A stretch of DNA of 64,000 nucleotides from NCBI GenBank assembly GCA_002633005.1, contig NMRA01000784.1:38557-102556 (forward strand), written 5' to 3'. The DNA is from Phoronis australis (taxonomy: Eukaryota > Phoronida > Phoronidae). The notes below the pieces were generated by a model. That model saw only the letters and a list, made by a program, of their open reading frames with translations, was not told the origin of the DNA and made no database searches. How positions within the stretch are numbered: position 1 is the first letter of the stretch; the number at the start of each line of letters is the position of its first letter. Below are positions 33,507 through 44,500 of the stretch, one piece after another. A program made the translations under genes and the position numbers.

Positions 33507-33928
33507 ACTAGCAGGGCGAACAGCATTTTTCAAAAATGTTAGAAAATGTGCATATAAAGCTCTTCATAAGAGAATGGTGCAAAAAAATTTAAATTGGACT
33601 TATGGTTCGGGTGAAAATATTATTCTTGTGTCAAAATTTTTGGTATAAATTCTGTCAAATCAAATTTGCGATTTTAAAATATCATGGTTACAAAATTACG
33701 TGTTCATGTGGTACATCAGTTTAAGGAACTTTTTATGGTAAATAATTTGCAAAAACATTCCAATTGGATGTTCCTGTTCGAAGATATAGACCTTAAAGTC
33801 AAAGCCGACAAATGGAAAAGTCAGTACAAACAGGTTTGCCATTTCATGCAAATTTGTATAAAATAAGAATTACTCAAGGTAAAAAACAAATAAGGTGTTG
33901 CTTTAAAGACTTTTGGTAAATTGTTGAG

Positions 33929-34078
33929 CAGCAACAATTGATGAAACACAGACAGTTACAGGGAGCCACAATAAACTCTAGAGTAACAATGACACACCAC
34001 AGGTTGTCATTTTTGGTCTAGTTCATTGTCACTCCCTCACTGTAACTGACTGTATCTGTGCTTAATTACTTGTTGCTG
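33929..34078. repeat. Imperfect inverted-repeat element, about 150 bp
   Basis: The left cagcaacaattgatgaaaca region and the reverse complement of the right end (cagcaacaagtaattaagca) match with gaps, including a shared cacaga.acagt...agttacag. MITE-like; no clear target-site duplication. Confidence 0.5.
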
Positions 34079-34110
34079 GGCCTAGCTAGGTGGCCACTGT
34101 ATTCTCTCTT

Positions 34111-34152
34111 CTGATGATGGTGTTTGAATATGACACCGAAACATGCCAAGTC
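34111..34152 (+). ncRNA. Hammerhead-ribozyme-like core
   Basis: CTGATGA (34111-34117), a potential stem II GGTGT/ACACC (34119-34123 with 34133-34137) and GAAAC (34138-34142), with GTC at 34150-34152. The order matches the hammerhead core, but one extra base precedes stem II and stem I is weak, so activity is doubtful. Such motifs are known in Penelope-like and other retroelements. Confidence 0.25.
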
Positions 34153-34358
34153 GTTTTAAAACTGTGATTGTTTTTATTAACATATGCTGCTACTTGCTAT
34201 CATGGAGATCAAAAGTATTTGCAGAAAAGTTAGAATTTACAATGTCATCTAGTTATTACTACTAGAATTCAAATTGTTAAAATACAATACATGCGCGATG
34301 GGTCAAGTTCTACACATGTAGCCGTAATTTTTGAAATACAAGTCGACCAAACCAATAC

Positions 34359-34486
34359 CTGATCATTTTAGTTCGGGTTGCCTCGGATTTTGACTCCTTG
34401 CTAATGGTTTCAAATATGGTGTGTAGTTCATATTGGCTTTGCTCTCCGCTCCTTTTAAATCGTTCCTCAGATTCATAATCTTTTTG
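34359..34486 (-). CDS. Candidate isolated exon, charged peptide
   Basis: Acceptor ttatttcaaaacag, then QKDYESEERFKRSGEQSQYE and onward to TRTKMI, then donor CAG|GTATTG (phase 0 in, 2 out). No neighbouring exon can be joined and no family is recognised. Confidence 0.3.
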
Positions 34487-34783
34487 CTGTTTTGAAATAA
34501 AAATTGTTATCAAAAGCCTGTTATTGGGAAAGATAAAAGCAATTATGACAGTCTAGTTTTTGAAACAGGTGGGATTTGTACACAATTGCTGTAGTTACCA
34601 TTACTTTCATAAGATTCTTAATTGATGGAAAATCAAAAGCTTGTGCACTATTGTGTGAATAGATTTATTTTCCTTCATGCCTTGAACGCTCATTCGTTTG
34701 ACCAGTAATGTTTAATCAGTCATAAATACGATTCAATTTTGTTTTGTCATGTGACCAAGAGTAGTCTATGCTCAGAACTCAAA

Positions 34784-34966
34784 TCATGAAAAATTTGTTT
34801 CAATTATAAAAATGAAATCGGTATTTTCCCAATCAAATTCCGTATTTACTCCAATAGTGAAAACTAAAATGTTCTGCCAACGAACTCCCTCATCTGACAG
34901 GAGTGAATGTATGGCATTAAACAGTGTTGTATCTGCAGCGCCGACAGGTGAGAAATTCATGTTCAC
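34784..34966 (-). pseudogene. Possible hAT-like transposase fragment
   Basis: The minus-strand reading contains VGAADTTLFNAIHSLLSDEG followed by VRWQNILVF. This resembles the 'short helix ... W-x-N' part of hAT-derived DUF4371-type proteins. The reading degrades on both sides, so it is at best a relic. Confidence 0.3.
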
Positions 34967-35636
34967 CTGCCTGACGGTTCCCCTCTACTTGTGACCACAT
35001 GCATTCTTGTTGTAAAACCATTTTCATCATTGAATGATGAAAATACTACACTGATTTCTGGTCCCAGATTAGAAGTGTAGACATAAAGTGGGTCATCTCT
35101 GTGATGCGGAGTCCCAAAATCTAGTTTTAAGCTTCGTGGGTTAGGACCGCCCAGGTTACTACTAAATGAGATTATAGGCCTGGTTCATGACAACTGATGA
35201 ATATTATGTTTATAAACTGTAATCTGTATACTGGTGACATATTGGAGCTGTAAATTGGGTTTTAGTGAGTTGTCTAAACTAGCAGATAGATGCTTAATCG
35301 TCTAGCGGGTTTAGGTAACCAATTTTCTTTTTTCTGATATTGCTCAGGTTTGTTTTTTCTGAACAAGGTGATCCAAGCTTATAACCCATAAATCAAACAA
35401 TTTGTGATATGGTGTTACAATAACAATGTTGTTGCCTTTTTTAACAAATCATAGATAAATCAATTGAATGGATTTCGAATATCTGAAACTAATTGATTAA
35501 AAAAGCTTAAAAGTAATTTAGAAAACTTCTGTCTGGCAAGACTATTTTTCCAGTTACTTGTACACAAAATGCGATTTTCCAGTTTTGTAAACCCTGTTGG
35601 GAGAATTGACATGTATGGTGTAAACAGAGTCAACTT

Positions 35637-35675
35637 ACTCAGAGACTAAAGTTGACTCTATTTAACGTATATATA
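35637..35675. repeat. Short inverted repeat
   Basis: agagtcaactt and aagttgactct form a perfect 11-bp stem around a loop of about 12 bases. No function is evident. Confidence 0.4.
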
Positions 35676-38343
35676 CCACGCCTTCACTGAGACTATGTGA
35701 AACCTTTTTTTCAATCGTAGATCATGTCATTGTCAATTGTGGGCTTTCCATAGAAGGTCTTTATTATGTGTGAGTGACCAGGGTTAAAATCATAGAATTG
35801 TCCCTGTTCATTTTCACTGGTAAATTTCTTGAAATTTGAGGAAACATTTTTGGCTTATTAGCCATTTTTCCGCTGTTCAATAGTTTACTATATTGCTAAC
35901 AATGTTTACTATTTCATCATTTGTTTGTTGATGACAGCTGTTAGTGTACCGTGTAAATCGTGCAAATAAGAAATTGAAGCTTTCTTCATTGTTTAATTTT
36001 ATTGAAGTTTTTCATCAAATAAAATTCAGTGTTTGACCATATTGTCTTCTAAATTGAAAAAAACTTTACATTGCACTCATGTTGTGTGGTATTTGATCGC
36101 AAGGCCAACCGTAGTACAGAACTTATGGAGAAGGCATTAATTTTGCACTACATTGCTTGCAATGGAAAAAAATGGAAAAATAAATGTAAAATGTTTTACT
36201 ATGCCGTGTAATAAATTTGACTTCACTGTAAACTGATTCTTATTTGGGTCTATTTTGTGTAACATGATGACCAATAAGTGATCATGCAGTGCCCGTTTCG
36301 CACGAAACAGTCCCCAATAAGGACTCAACCTAAAGTTCCCTAAATCTTTTGCGTATAAGTTTCATTCTTTACACACAGATGTACTATTTTTATATGATTT
36401 CATTTTTACGGTTAAAAGTGTTCATAATTCACCGTTGTCTTCTATGATGATAGGAAAATTGAGAGAAGTTACTAGAAGGCTGCTTATCTAAGTTAAAGTC
36501 TTCTATTAAATAAGTTCTGTTGTTTTTACTACTTTATCGTTGGTATGAGCTCCCCTCTTTGACCAATGACACATTCCAATAATGTAACTATAAAAATTGA
36601 GCTCTTAATTTACTCAAAACAATTAGGGACTTTAAATTAGGGCCTTGCATATTAAGATTCCTTATTTCCTGTACGAAGGATTCAGTATCAAAGCTAAAAA
36701 ATGACTTGGTAATGACACTCAGTCAGCATACGAAAGGATAATTGATGTTTTCAAAAACACACTAATACTCATTAGATTTAAGGAACTCCATCAGTTGAGT
36801 CCCTATTTGGGAGCGGTTTGCTGCTACTGGGGCACTGAGTTCTCATTCAGGAACCTGAGTACTCTAAGCTTCAAGATCCTCAGGGTCTAGCTGTTCTATG
36901 TACTTGACAAGTATTCACACTGTGGATGTGAGAGTAAAGTCTTGCGACTGACTGGTCTCAAACATTGGTGTTGTTGGTTACTAAGGCAAAGTACATGTTG
37001 GGTCAATATAGTTGATACATGGTTGAGTGGGCATTCTGGGTCCAACATAATCAGCCTATCCTTAATGCAGTTCCTGTTGTGAGGTAGATATCCCCAGAGT
37101 AAAGCTACGTTTACCACTAGGTGATTTTTTCATATGTTTATAGTACTATAATTATATCTAAAGCTATCCTACACTGCCATTGCACCTGTTCTATCTTTGG
37201 ATACTTGGTATTTGGTTTATTTGCATTTCCACCAAACAAGATGCTTATATTTACTTTCTGGTCTAGATCTATTGGCTGCTTCATGTCACATGATGTCTGC
37301 ATGTGTGTCATAGTTTGTTTAATCGTGTGACTTGTTTGCTTAAGTAAGCACACATGTGTAGGTGTTGTAAGTTGTTGCCAGGACTATGTTTCTATCAACT
37401 GTCACATCTTCAAGTAGAGGTGTTGCAAGACCCAGAAAAATTGTCGAAACAGCCCTAAATTCGGAGCATCATATCTCACAAATGGTAGATGTTCATGCAG
37501 TGATGTCATAAAACGAAAGCGAAACAATCTTATCTTGAACATATATCAAATAAAATTTGGCAATGTGTTTTGCACTGTATTCCAATACACTCTCAGGAAT
37601 TGAGGAATTATTTTTGAAGTGACCATTGATTTTTTATGAAAAACTCAAGTTGCAGCTTATAATTTTGTAAATTGTAATAAGGTTTGAGATTTTTTCTTGA
37701 AATTGACATTAATTAGCTATGATATTGTTGCGGTTGTTTTGTTTCAACTGAATGACCGCGTAACTTTTATACTAAGTTGTAATGTGTAGGCATGATATCC
37801 ATATGGCAGGCTGGTTGAACTACAAGTCTACAGCTAGGATTCGTATTTTCAGACAATATACAAATACTTTTGCGGAGTTAATTCCCATAAAAGTTTGTAG
37901 ACTAGCTGAATGCAGAGACTGGTCGATATGGTCTTTTGTAACCTTAAAGTGACTTTTTGATGACGTGTATGGAAGTGAAGGTCAATTAATGATTAAACTG
38001 TATGACAAGGTAATTAACATTGATTAACCAGCTATTATAAAGGAAGGTTGTACACTGAGCCTTGCGGGCTTGTCTGTGCATTTTGTAATCATATATACAA
38101 TAAACCATATGCCAACCTTTCAACAATACATTAGGGCTGTTACCTTTGACGCCAGTCATTTCTGATGCATGGTGCAAACCTCAAGTGTTCAAACAAAATT
38201 ACCCTATATTGCCCGTCATGACAACTGGGCACAAGGCAAGTTCATCGTCAAAGTTCAGTTCCGTCCAAGCTAATCTTACCCCGGATTCTGGATTTCTGTA
38301 CCCTAAATTATAGAGACTGTCCCAAACTGATGAAGTTTTACCT

Positions 38344-38409
38344 TTTAAGGGTAAGTCTGTATTTAGAAGGCACTTAAAACTGTCTTCTAAATATAGACTT
38401 ACCCTTAAA
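38344..38409. repeat. 66-bp hairpin, miRNA-precursor-like length
   Basis: Arms taagggtaagtctgtattta and its reverse complement (one mismatch) flank a loop of about 14 bases. Stem of about 25 bp. Could be a MITE or a small-RNA hairpin. Confidence 0.5.
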
Positions 38410-39098
38410 CAAGTTACTCCTGGAACGAGTTGTCGCTAGGTTTGGGTGTCGTCTGGACGCTTAAGCCACTTATGACAATTTACTCCTGATTATCGAGGTG
38501 AGGACTACACCTTGTTTTAAGGTAACTTGCACCACTCCTAATCACTGTGTGGCTGCAAAAGTGGGCTAGGGGCTAGAGTATAAGTAGTCAGCTGCAGTTA
38601 TATCACAGACAGTTTGCTTTCAATTTCAGACTCAAATGCTCATAAAGGCTGTAATTTTTCAAGTACATGGCTGAAAGTCACAGGCAGTACGATTATTTAA
38701 GCGAATGTACTACAAATCATTTGCATCCACTCAAAGATGGCGGAAATATCATCCATTGTCCTGAAATCATGCAAGGGCGCATTGCAGGACCAGTTGATTC
38801 GAAATTTTCCATGTGCTAGTTTCCTGTAGCTAGCTTTTATTGGGTGCTTCTTAACCAGACGTTGTTTTCAATATGGCGAATCTGACGCATTTTCATCAAT
38901 TTTCAATCGTGCCGGGGTGCCATTTTGAACAGGAAGAGGTAATGAGATGGATTTTTGTAATATGTGGGTTCTTTAAGACCTACCTAATTTTCAAATGAGG
39001 TCACTTAACTCTTTTCTCGTTTTTGAGTTATTTGACTTTCAATTTCAAATGTAAAATTTGAAAATTTTCAAAAAATGTGTGGACTGTTGTAAAACATA

Positions 39099-39205
39099 CC
39101 TTTTTATTACACAAGACTACGTTTAATTACCTTTTATTACACAAGATTAGGTTTAATTACCTTCTATTACACAGGACTTAATTACCTTCTATTACACAAG
39201 ACTAT
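39099..39205 (+). repeat. Four-copy tandem repeat, about 30 bp unit
   Basis: taccttttattacacaagac plus a linker ending tttaat recurs four times with small changes and one shortened unit. Confidence 0.75.
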
Positions 39206-39257
39206 ATTTTTGGTCATTTCTAACATGTTCATTCGTCATATGATTGTTAGAATCATG

Positions 39258-39316
39258 TTCATCATCGCATTTACCATCATCATCGTCATCATAATCACTG
39301 TCATCATCATCTCCAT
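39258..39316 (+). repeat. ATC/TCA-rich trinucleotide tract
   Basis: Imperfect atc repeats. The hydrophobic 90-codon frame over it (39210-39482) is an artefact of the repeat. Confidence 0.7.
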
Positions 39317-39741
39317 TCTCGTCTTCTCCATCAATTTCGCATCCGTTTGTCCTCCTTCATATACGTGTAGGTATTTGGCGAAATATGCAGGCCGTTCAAT
39401 AAAGTCCTACATGCGTAACCTTATAATTCGATACTCGATGATCCGCTTCGAAAAGTTTTGTCTCCACATTACAGTACTTTAAAGGTGATATGTAACAGAT
39501 CTGTAATTTAGATCACTTATTGAGAAGTTAATTTGGGATCAACTAAGCTCCTTAACTTATTATTAGAAATAATTTTTTCACCGAAGTGAAAGTAAGTCAT
39601 TTTTTACAGAATTCGGAAACTTTGGTCAGTACTTCTAAGTTTTAATCTCATTTTCTGTAATTTGTTGAAGTGGTCTTCCATCTTATTGTAGAATTATGTT
39701 TTTTCAATTGCCACCCTGAATTTGTTTCTGTTCTTTGTCAG

Positions 39742-39757
39742 ATCCTGAACTCCAAAA
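39742..39757 (+). other. 5' untranslated part of the STAND gene's first coding exon
   Basis: An acceptor (ttctttgtcag) directly precedes 16 bases leading to ATG at 39758, so a non-coding exon probably lies upstream. Context aaaaatgg has A at -3 and G at +4, a favourable start. Confidence 0.6.
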
Positions 39758-41509
39758 ATGGGATGTGGTGCGTCCAGTGCTGCACCAGTGGCCACAGCGC
39801 CAGATAAAAAGCCCTTGTTGGGACAACCCGCCTATGGACCTGGGGCTCCAAGTACCAAGCCCTATCTGGCATCGGCCCCAGTGGCAAAAAATGAATCTCC
39901 TAAAAGAGCGCCACCTGTTGCCGCTCCTTCGGCTCCAGTAGCCTCATTTGGTAACAAGACTGCAGATGGTGCATTTTGGTACCTGCACGATAAGTTCATC
40001 GACGACCCAAATGAGCTGGAACGAGTCTGGCTCGATGTATGCAGTCCGTGTTCTCGTGATGAAGAGAGACCAAAGTATGTGTTGGATAAGAGGGCTGGGT
40101 GGAGGACTGTCAGGATATTTGTGTCATCCACCTTCAAGGATTTCCACTCGGAAAGAGAAGTACTCGTCAAGGAGGTACGTCTCATCAACCATATACAAAA
40201 TGAATTTCACTTGCCAGACATATGAGCTAAATTGGTGCTGAGCCTTGTTATCTCTGCATGTATACAGGAGGCGGATCTAGGATTTTTTTAGTTTGAAGTG
40301 GGCCAAGGCAGAGTATTATACAGCATTTTACCCATCAGACGTTCACACCCCCAAACTGCCGAATGGAATTCAGGAAAATTTTAAGGAGGCCATCAGGCCG
40401 ATTGTCTCCCCCCCTGAATCCGCCACTGGTATGAGAAATTATTGTGAGTTCTTTTACTCTTTTTTGTAATTAAAGCATCTCTTTTAATTTTGTTTATTAT
40501 CAAACTTTCATATTTTTAAACCATTGGCTGGTGTTTTCTCAAATTCATCGTGTTCTACTCGCCTACCTTTAAAATGACTCTATTTCTTTAGGTGTTCCCG
40601 GATCTCCGCGACTGGTGTGAGAAGAGACAGCTCCACCTGGTGGACTGTGATTTACGCTGGGGTGTGCCCAAGGACTCGTCCTCGGAGCATACTATCAGAA
40701 CGTGCCTTGGAGAGATTGAACGCTGCAAGCATGACAACGTCATGCCATTTTTTCTGAACATGACAAGGTTGGTGAAGTATGATGCGAGATAGCTTTCATT
40801 CCACACACCATTCATTAGTAGGTCACCATTGGTCGGAAAATTGGACTTGTTGCCTGTTCAGACTATTTTAATGGCCTTAACTGCCAACACACTTTACAAA
40901 ATCTGTACTATAGTTTCTGTTTACTCAAAAAGTGATCCGTTTATTTAAGTACTTGTGATCTGTAGGATGCAGAGTGGCAAGACTCCTGGGATTGTGATGG
41001 TTTGAAGACTGAAAGGTTGCGTCACACCCTTGTCCCCTTTCTGGCTACCCCCTATCTATTCCATGTCTATAATTAATGTTTTTGACAATTCTTCTGGAAA
41101 GATTTTCTCCAGTGGGCAGATAGTTGCCACCAATTGAATTGAATTCACACTTCTCAGATACTTTGTTGATTGGAAACATCACCTGTTGGAAATTGTCTTG
41201 GGTCTATACCTAGTCTTTCGTCTATGGCATTGGCTTGCTTTCTCATTTTCCCCAATTGCACGAGAATGATATTGAATAGGCAACATTTTGACTGCACACA
41301 GATGCACCCCTTTACCTTCATGTGGAGGAGAGACCCCTGGTGACAGATTAACCAGTTATTGCGTGTTGTTTTCAGTGAAAGGATGGGCTGGATCCCACAA
41401 GAGCATGAGGTGCCGCGTAGTCTGGCGGAGGAGGTTCAGTGGGTGTTTGGCTTCTCTGTCACTGAGATGGAAATGGTGCACGCGGCCTTCAGACTGGACA
41501 ACTATAACT
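39758..41509 (+). CDS. STAND gene exons 1-3: acylation signal and DUF4062
   Basis: Exon 1 encodes MGCGASSAAP, a proline/alanine-rich linker and the first strand of DUF4062. Exon 2 continues VFPDLRDWCEKRQLHLVDCD and LRWGVP, then TCLGEIERC. Exon 3 gives MGWIPQEHEVP and FSVTEMEMVHAAF. The FVSSTF...ERE...DLRWG...E pattern is the DUF4062 signature, shared with TEP1, NWD1 and bacterial STAND proteins. Confidence 0.9.
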
Positions 41510-44500
41510 GTGAGTGTCCTAGTCGGACTTTGTCGGCATACTTAGGAAATGAATTAAAAGCTACCGTTAATCTACGTTTTGCCAAAAATTAAACTTTTGA
41601 TGAAGACCATACACCGCTATAGGTTTCAACCTTCTACTTATTCAGTTTAGAAGTGACTTTTTGACTTCCGAAAATATTCTATGAGACCACGCTCCATGCG
41701 TAAAGTGACATGTCCTGTCAAGCTCACTTGTTGAGCCTCATTTTGAGCCTCGTTTTGAGCAATAACACACAGTCAGTCTGTTCTTTCAAAGCTCTGAAAC
41801 CATTTCCATTTTGACTTAGGAAACTGTTCACGCCAATTTCATAAGGCGTACTCGACCAAAAGTTATTTTTGTGATAGAAAGCAGGTCTATAAGCACTTTA
41901 AACCCCATATCATAGAATTGTCCTGCTAGATTTTTCAACTGTTTAAGGCACTAGATGTGATGCCAAAAGTATCAATTTTAGCTTTCCCATTTCCAGCTTT
42001 GAGAATATTTTTTAGCTTTCCCATTGTGGTGGCCAATTCCAGTTGCGGCTTTGAGAGTATTTATTAAAATCAACAATTATATTTTAGACCCAAACTATGT
42101 GCTGCACATTTTCTATTGAAATAGTTCAAAAGTCCTCTTCAATTAAATTTATCCCATTTAAATTTTCTCCTTATACGTCCAACATAACCTTGATCAAGCT
42201 GGATTGGTCTTGTCACAGTGACTACTTCAACTGTTAGTTGTAGGAAGTACTACTCTCTTTAAGACTGTGTACAAGCATATGTCATCATTTTTCTTCTGTT
42301 TCAGCTCTGTTCCTCATCCGCAATGATGATTTCATCGGATCTATTCCTGATGATTATGTCAAAGACTTTGCTGCTGAGGACCACTTTGCCAAAGTCAAAA
42401 AAGAAATTCTACAGAAGAAAATCGTCGAGTCTTTTCCGGTAGGTGCATCTGGCATTTTCTGCAATTCCATCTGACTTTTGGCAGGGTTCACGCTGCTTGA
42501 ATTTTCAGAACTGCTATCGTCGTTACCAAGGAAACGTATAGCGGCCAGTTGTAACATGTTGTGTGCTAAAATGCTTTCCATTTTCAAAGGTTCCTTTCCT
42601 TTGCTTTGTGCACATTAGAGTTTCACTAGAAAGTTGTTACTTATTAGCTCTCTCCACTTGTGTCTGGTCCATGACCAAACTGCTGCATTCTGTGTGGACT
42701 AAGGGTCTAAATTTTTATCTACATGTAATCTTGAATTCTGAATAAGCCTTTTTAAAACCAGTTTTGACTGGTGTCTGTTCAAGTTGATGTCAAAAGGGCA
42801 TATGGGGCGCAATCATACTAGAACTGGCCTTCAGTGAAACAGCTGGCTGTAATCTTAAATCTTGTATGCATTCTCAGTTTTGGCAAAAAGCATTTGCTGT
42901 GAGAAAGTGGTTGTGTCTTGTGTCATACCTAACATTTTGCTTAGACATTGACCGTACACTCCTCAACGTATTCTAAACCCCTTGCCTTCCATGGGGTTTG
43001 GCTGGTCGTGGTCATTCTCTGTCTCAGTTGAGTTTCTTTGTATACCTTCATAAACTTAAGATTATCTGTATTGTCGCTGTTGACCTCCGTCTCTCTGTCC
43101 CTCTGCTAGGAGGAGCAAGTTCATCACTACGGCGCGTCCTATAATGGCATTGACAAAGTCCGTAACAAGGTTCGACTGAAGCCTGATGGGACGTTCAAGA
43201 CAAAGGTAAGCACATACAACTGTTGGCTGTTACACGGACGTCGGGATATAAAAAAATAGTTGTGGGGAGGGGCAGCTTGTTGTGAAGTTTGAATTACTTC
43301 TACTAACCCAAAATCAGTTTCTTGACTACAAAGGGTTCTAGGTTAGCATAGAGAAAGATGGTTGCTATGGTGATGTGTCTCCACATGCAACTCTCAGTAT
43401 ACACTCCAAGTGGAGTTAACTTAAACAAGATACAATGATAGGCTGGTTAATAACGCTTCTGTCGGTTAACATTGAAAAAGTCTGCCATGGGGCTAAGCAC
43501 CCTGGCCATCACTGCAGGAAGATTAGTATAGATTTTAAAAGTAGACTCCTTTAACGTTAGAAAAAGAAGTCGTTTAAAATATGTGCATCTGACCTTTGAC
43601 ACATTTTTCTTCTCTCATCTGGTACGTACTATAAACAATACATTGTGTTGTTCCGCCCACACTTAAGTATCTTAATTCTTACCTGAGTCAGATACACATT
43701 GAAACTTATGCAATAAGTGATCTAACTCTCAAGTATCAGCATTCGCAAGGCATTACATTCACGCTTGTACAGAATTGTGAGGTATTAGTCAAGTTTTAAG
43801 AATACTCATCAGAACATGCCTCCATGTTTGCATGTGATGCCTGTGTAACGCTTTCAAACTCATAAACGTCATAGGCTTCTGTCTGTTTGTAGGTATTTGA
43901 CTTCTTCAAGGAGAAGATTGACCGCCAGTATCCTGACATTAAAGCGAGTGACATTGACCCGTATATTTATGTGCGGCAGAGCCACGAAGGTTTCATGAAG
44001 GCAAAGTGTGAATGTATCTATGGACGGTCAGACATACTCGAGTCTGTGAGTTGGTTTCAAATTAATGTATAACAAATTGAGACGAATTTGTTTGTCATAC
44101 TGTTGCTAACCTATAACTGACTGTAATTTCTTTTGTCTATGTCGATGTATTCTTTCTTTTGCTATATTGTGCTGTGTCCATTAGACACAATTTTGATTTA
44201 AAGTCTTATTTTACCAAACGCCTTATTTCATTTATGGTAAAACATTTGATCTAAACTTTCACTGTTATGCCATAAGCAATTTCCTTACCTCTTTGTTATC
44301 AAACAAATTATAGCTATAGTACCCATTGTTGCTTGCATTTTTGTTGCGGTTTTGCTTGTATTAGTTGCATTTCTTTTGCTTTGACATTTGCTGGATTTGC
44401 GACCAAAAATTTAAGCCTAGAATCGACTGAAAATTTGACCAATCGCTTTGTGGATATTGAAAAAAATACTCAAAGCATGGCATGTGATTGTTCAGTATTT

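Larger units (their letters stand above)
29063..39741. other. Intergenic region between two divergent genes
   Basis: No supportable complete gene. Contents listed separately: a duplicated segment at 31.3-33.0 kb, MITEs and hairpins, a hammerhead-like motif, and weak coding fragments at 34.3-35.0 kb. The rest is AT-rich sequence in which I see nothing specific. Confidence 0.5.

Noticed and set aside
33684-33866. Plus-strand ORF with a CAG|GTTTGC donor
   Set aside because: The peptide looks possible, but no acceptor or neighbouring exon could be found.
39210-39482. Hydrophobic 90-codon ORF resembling a membrane protein
   Set aside because: The isoleucine-rich run is translation of an ATC/TCA microsatellite.
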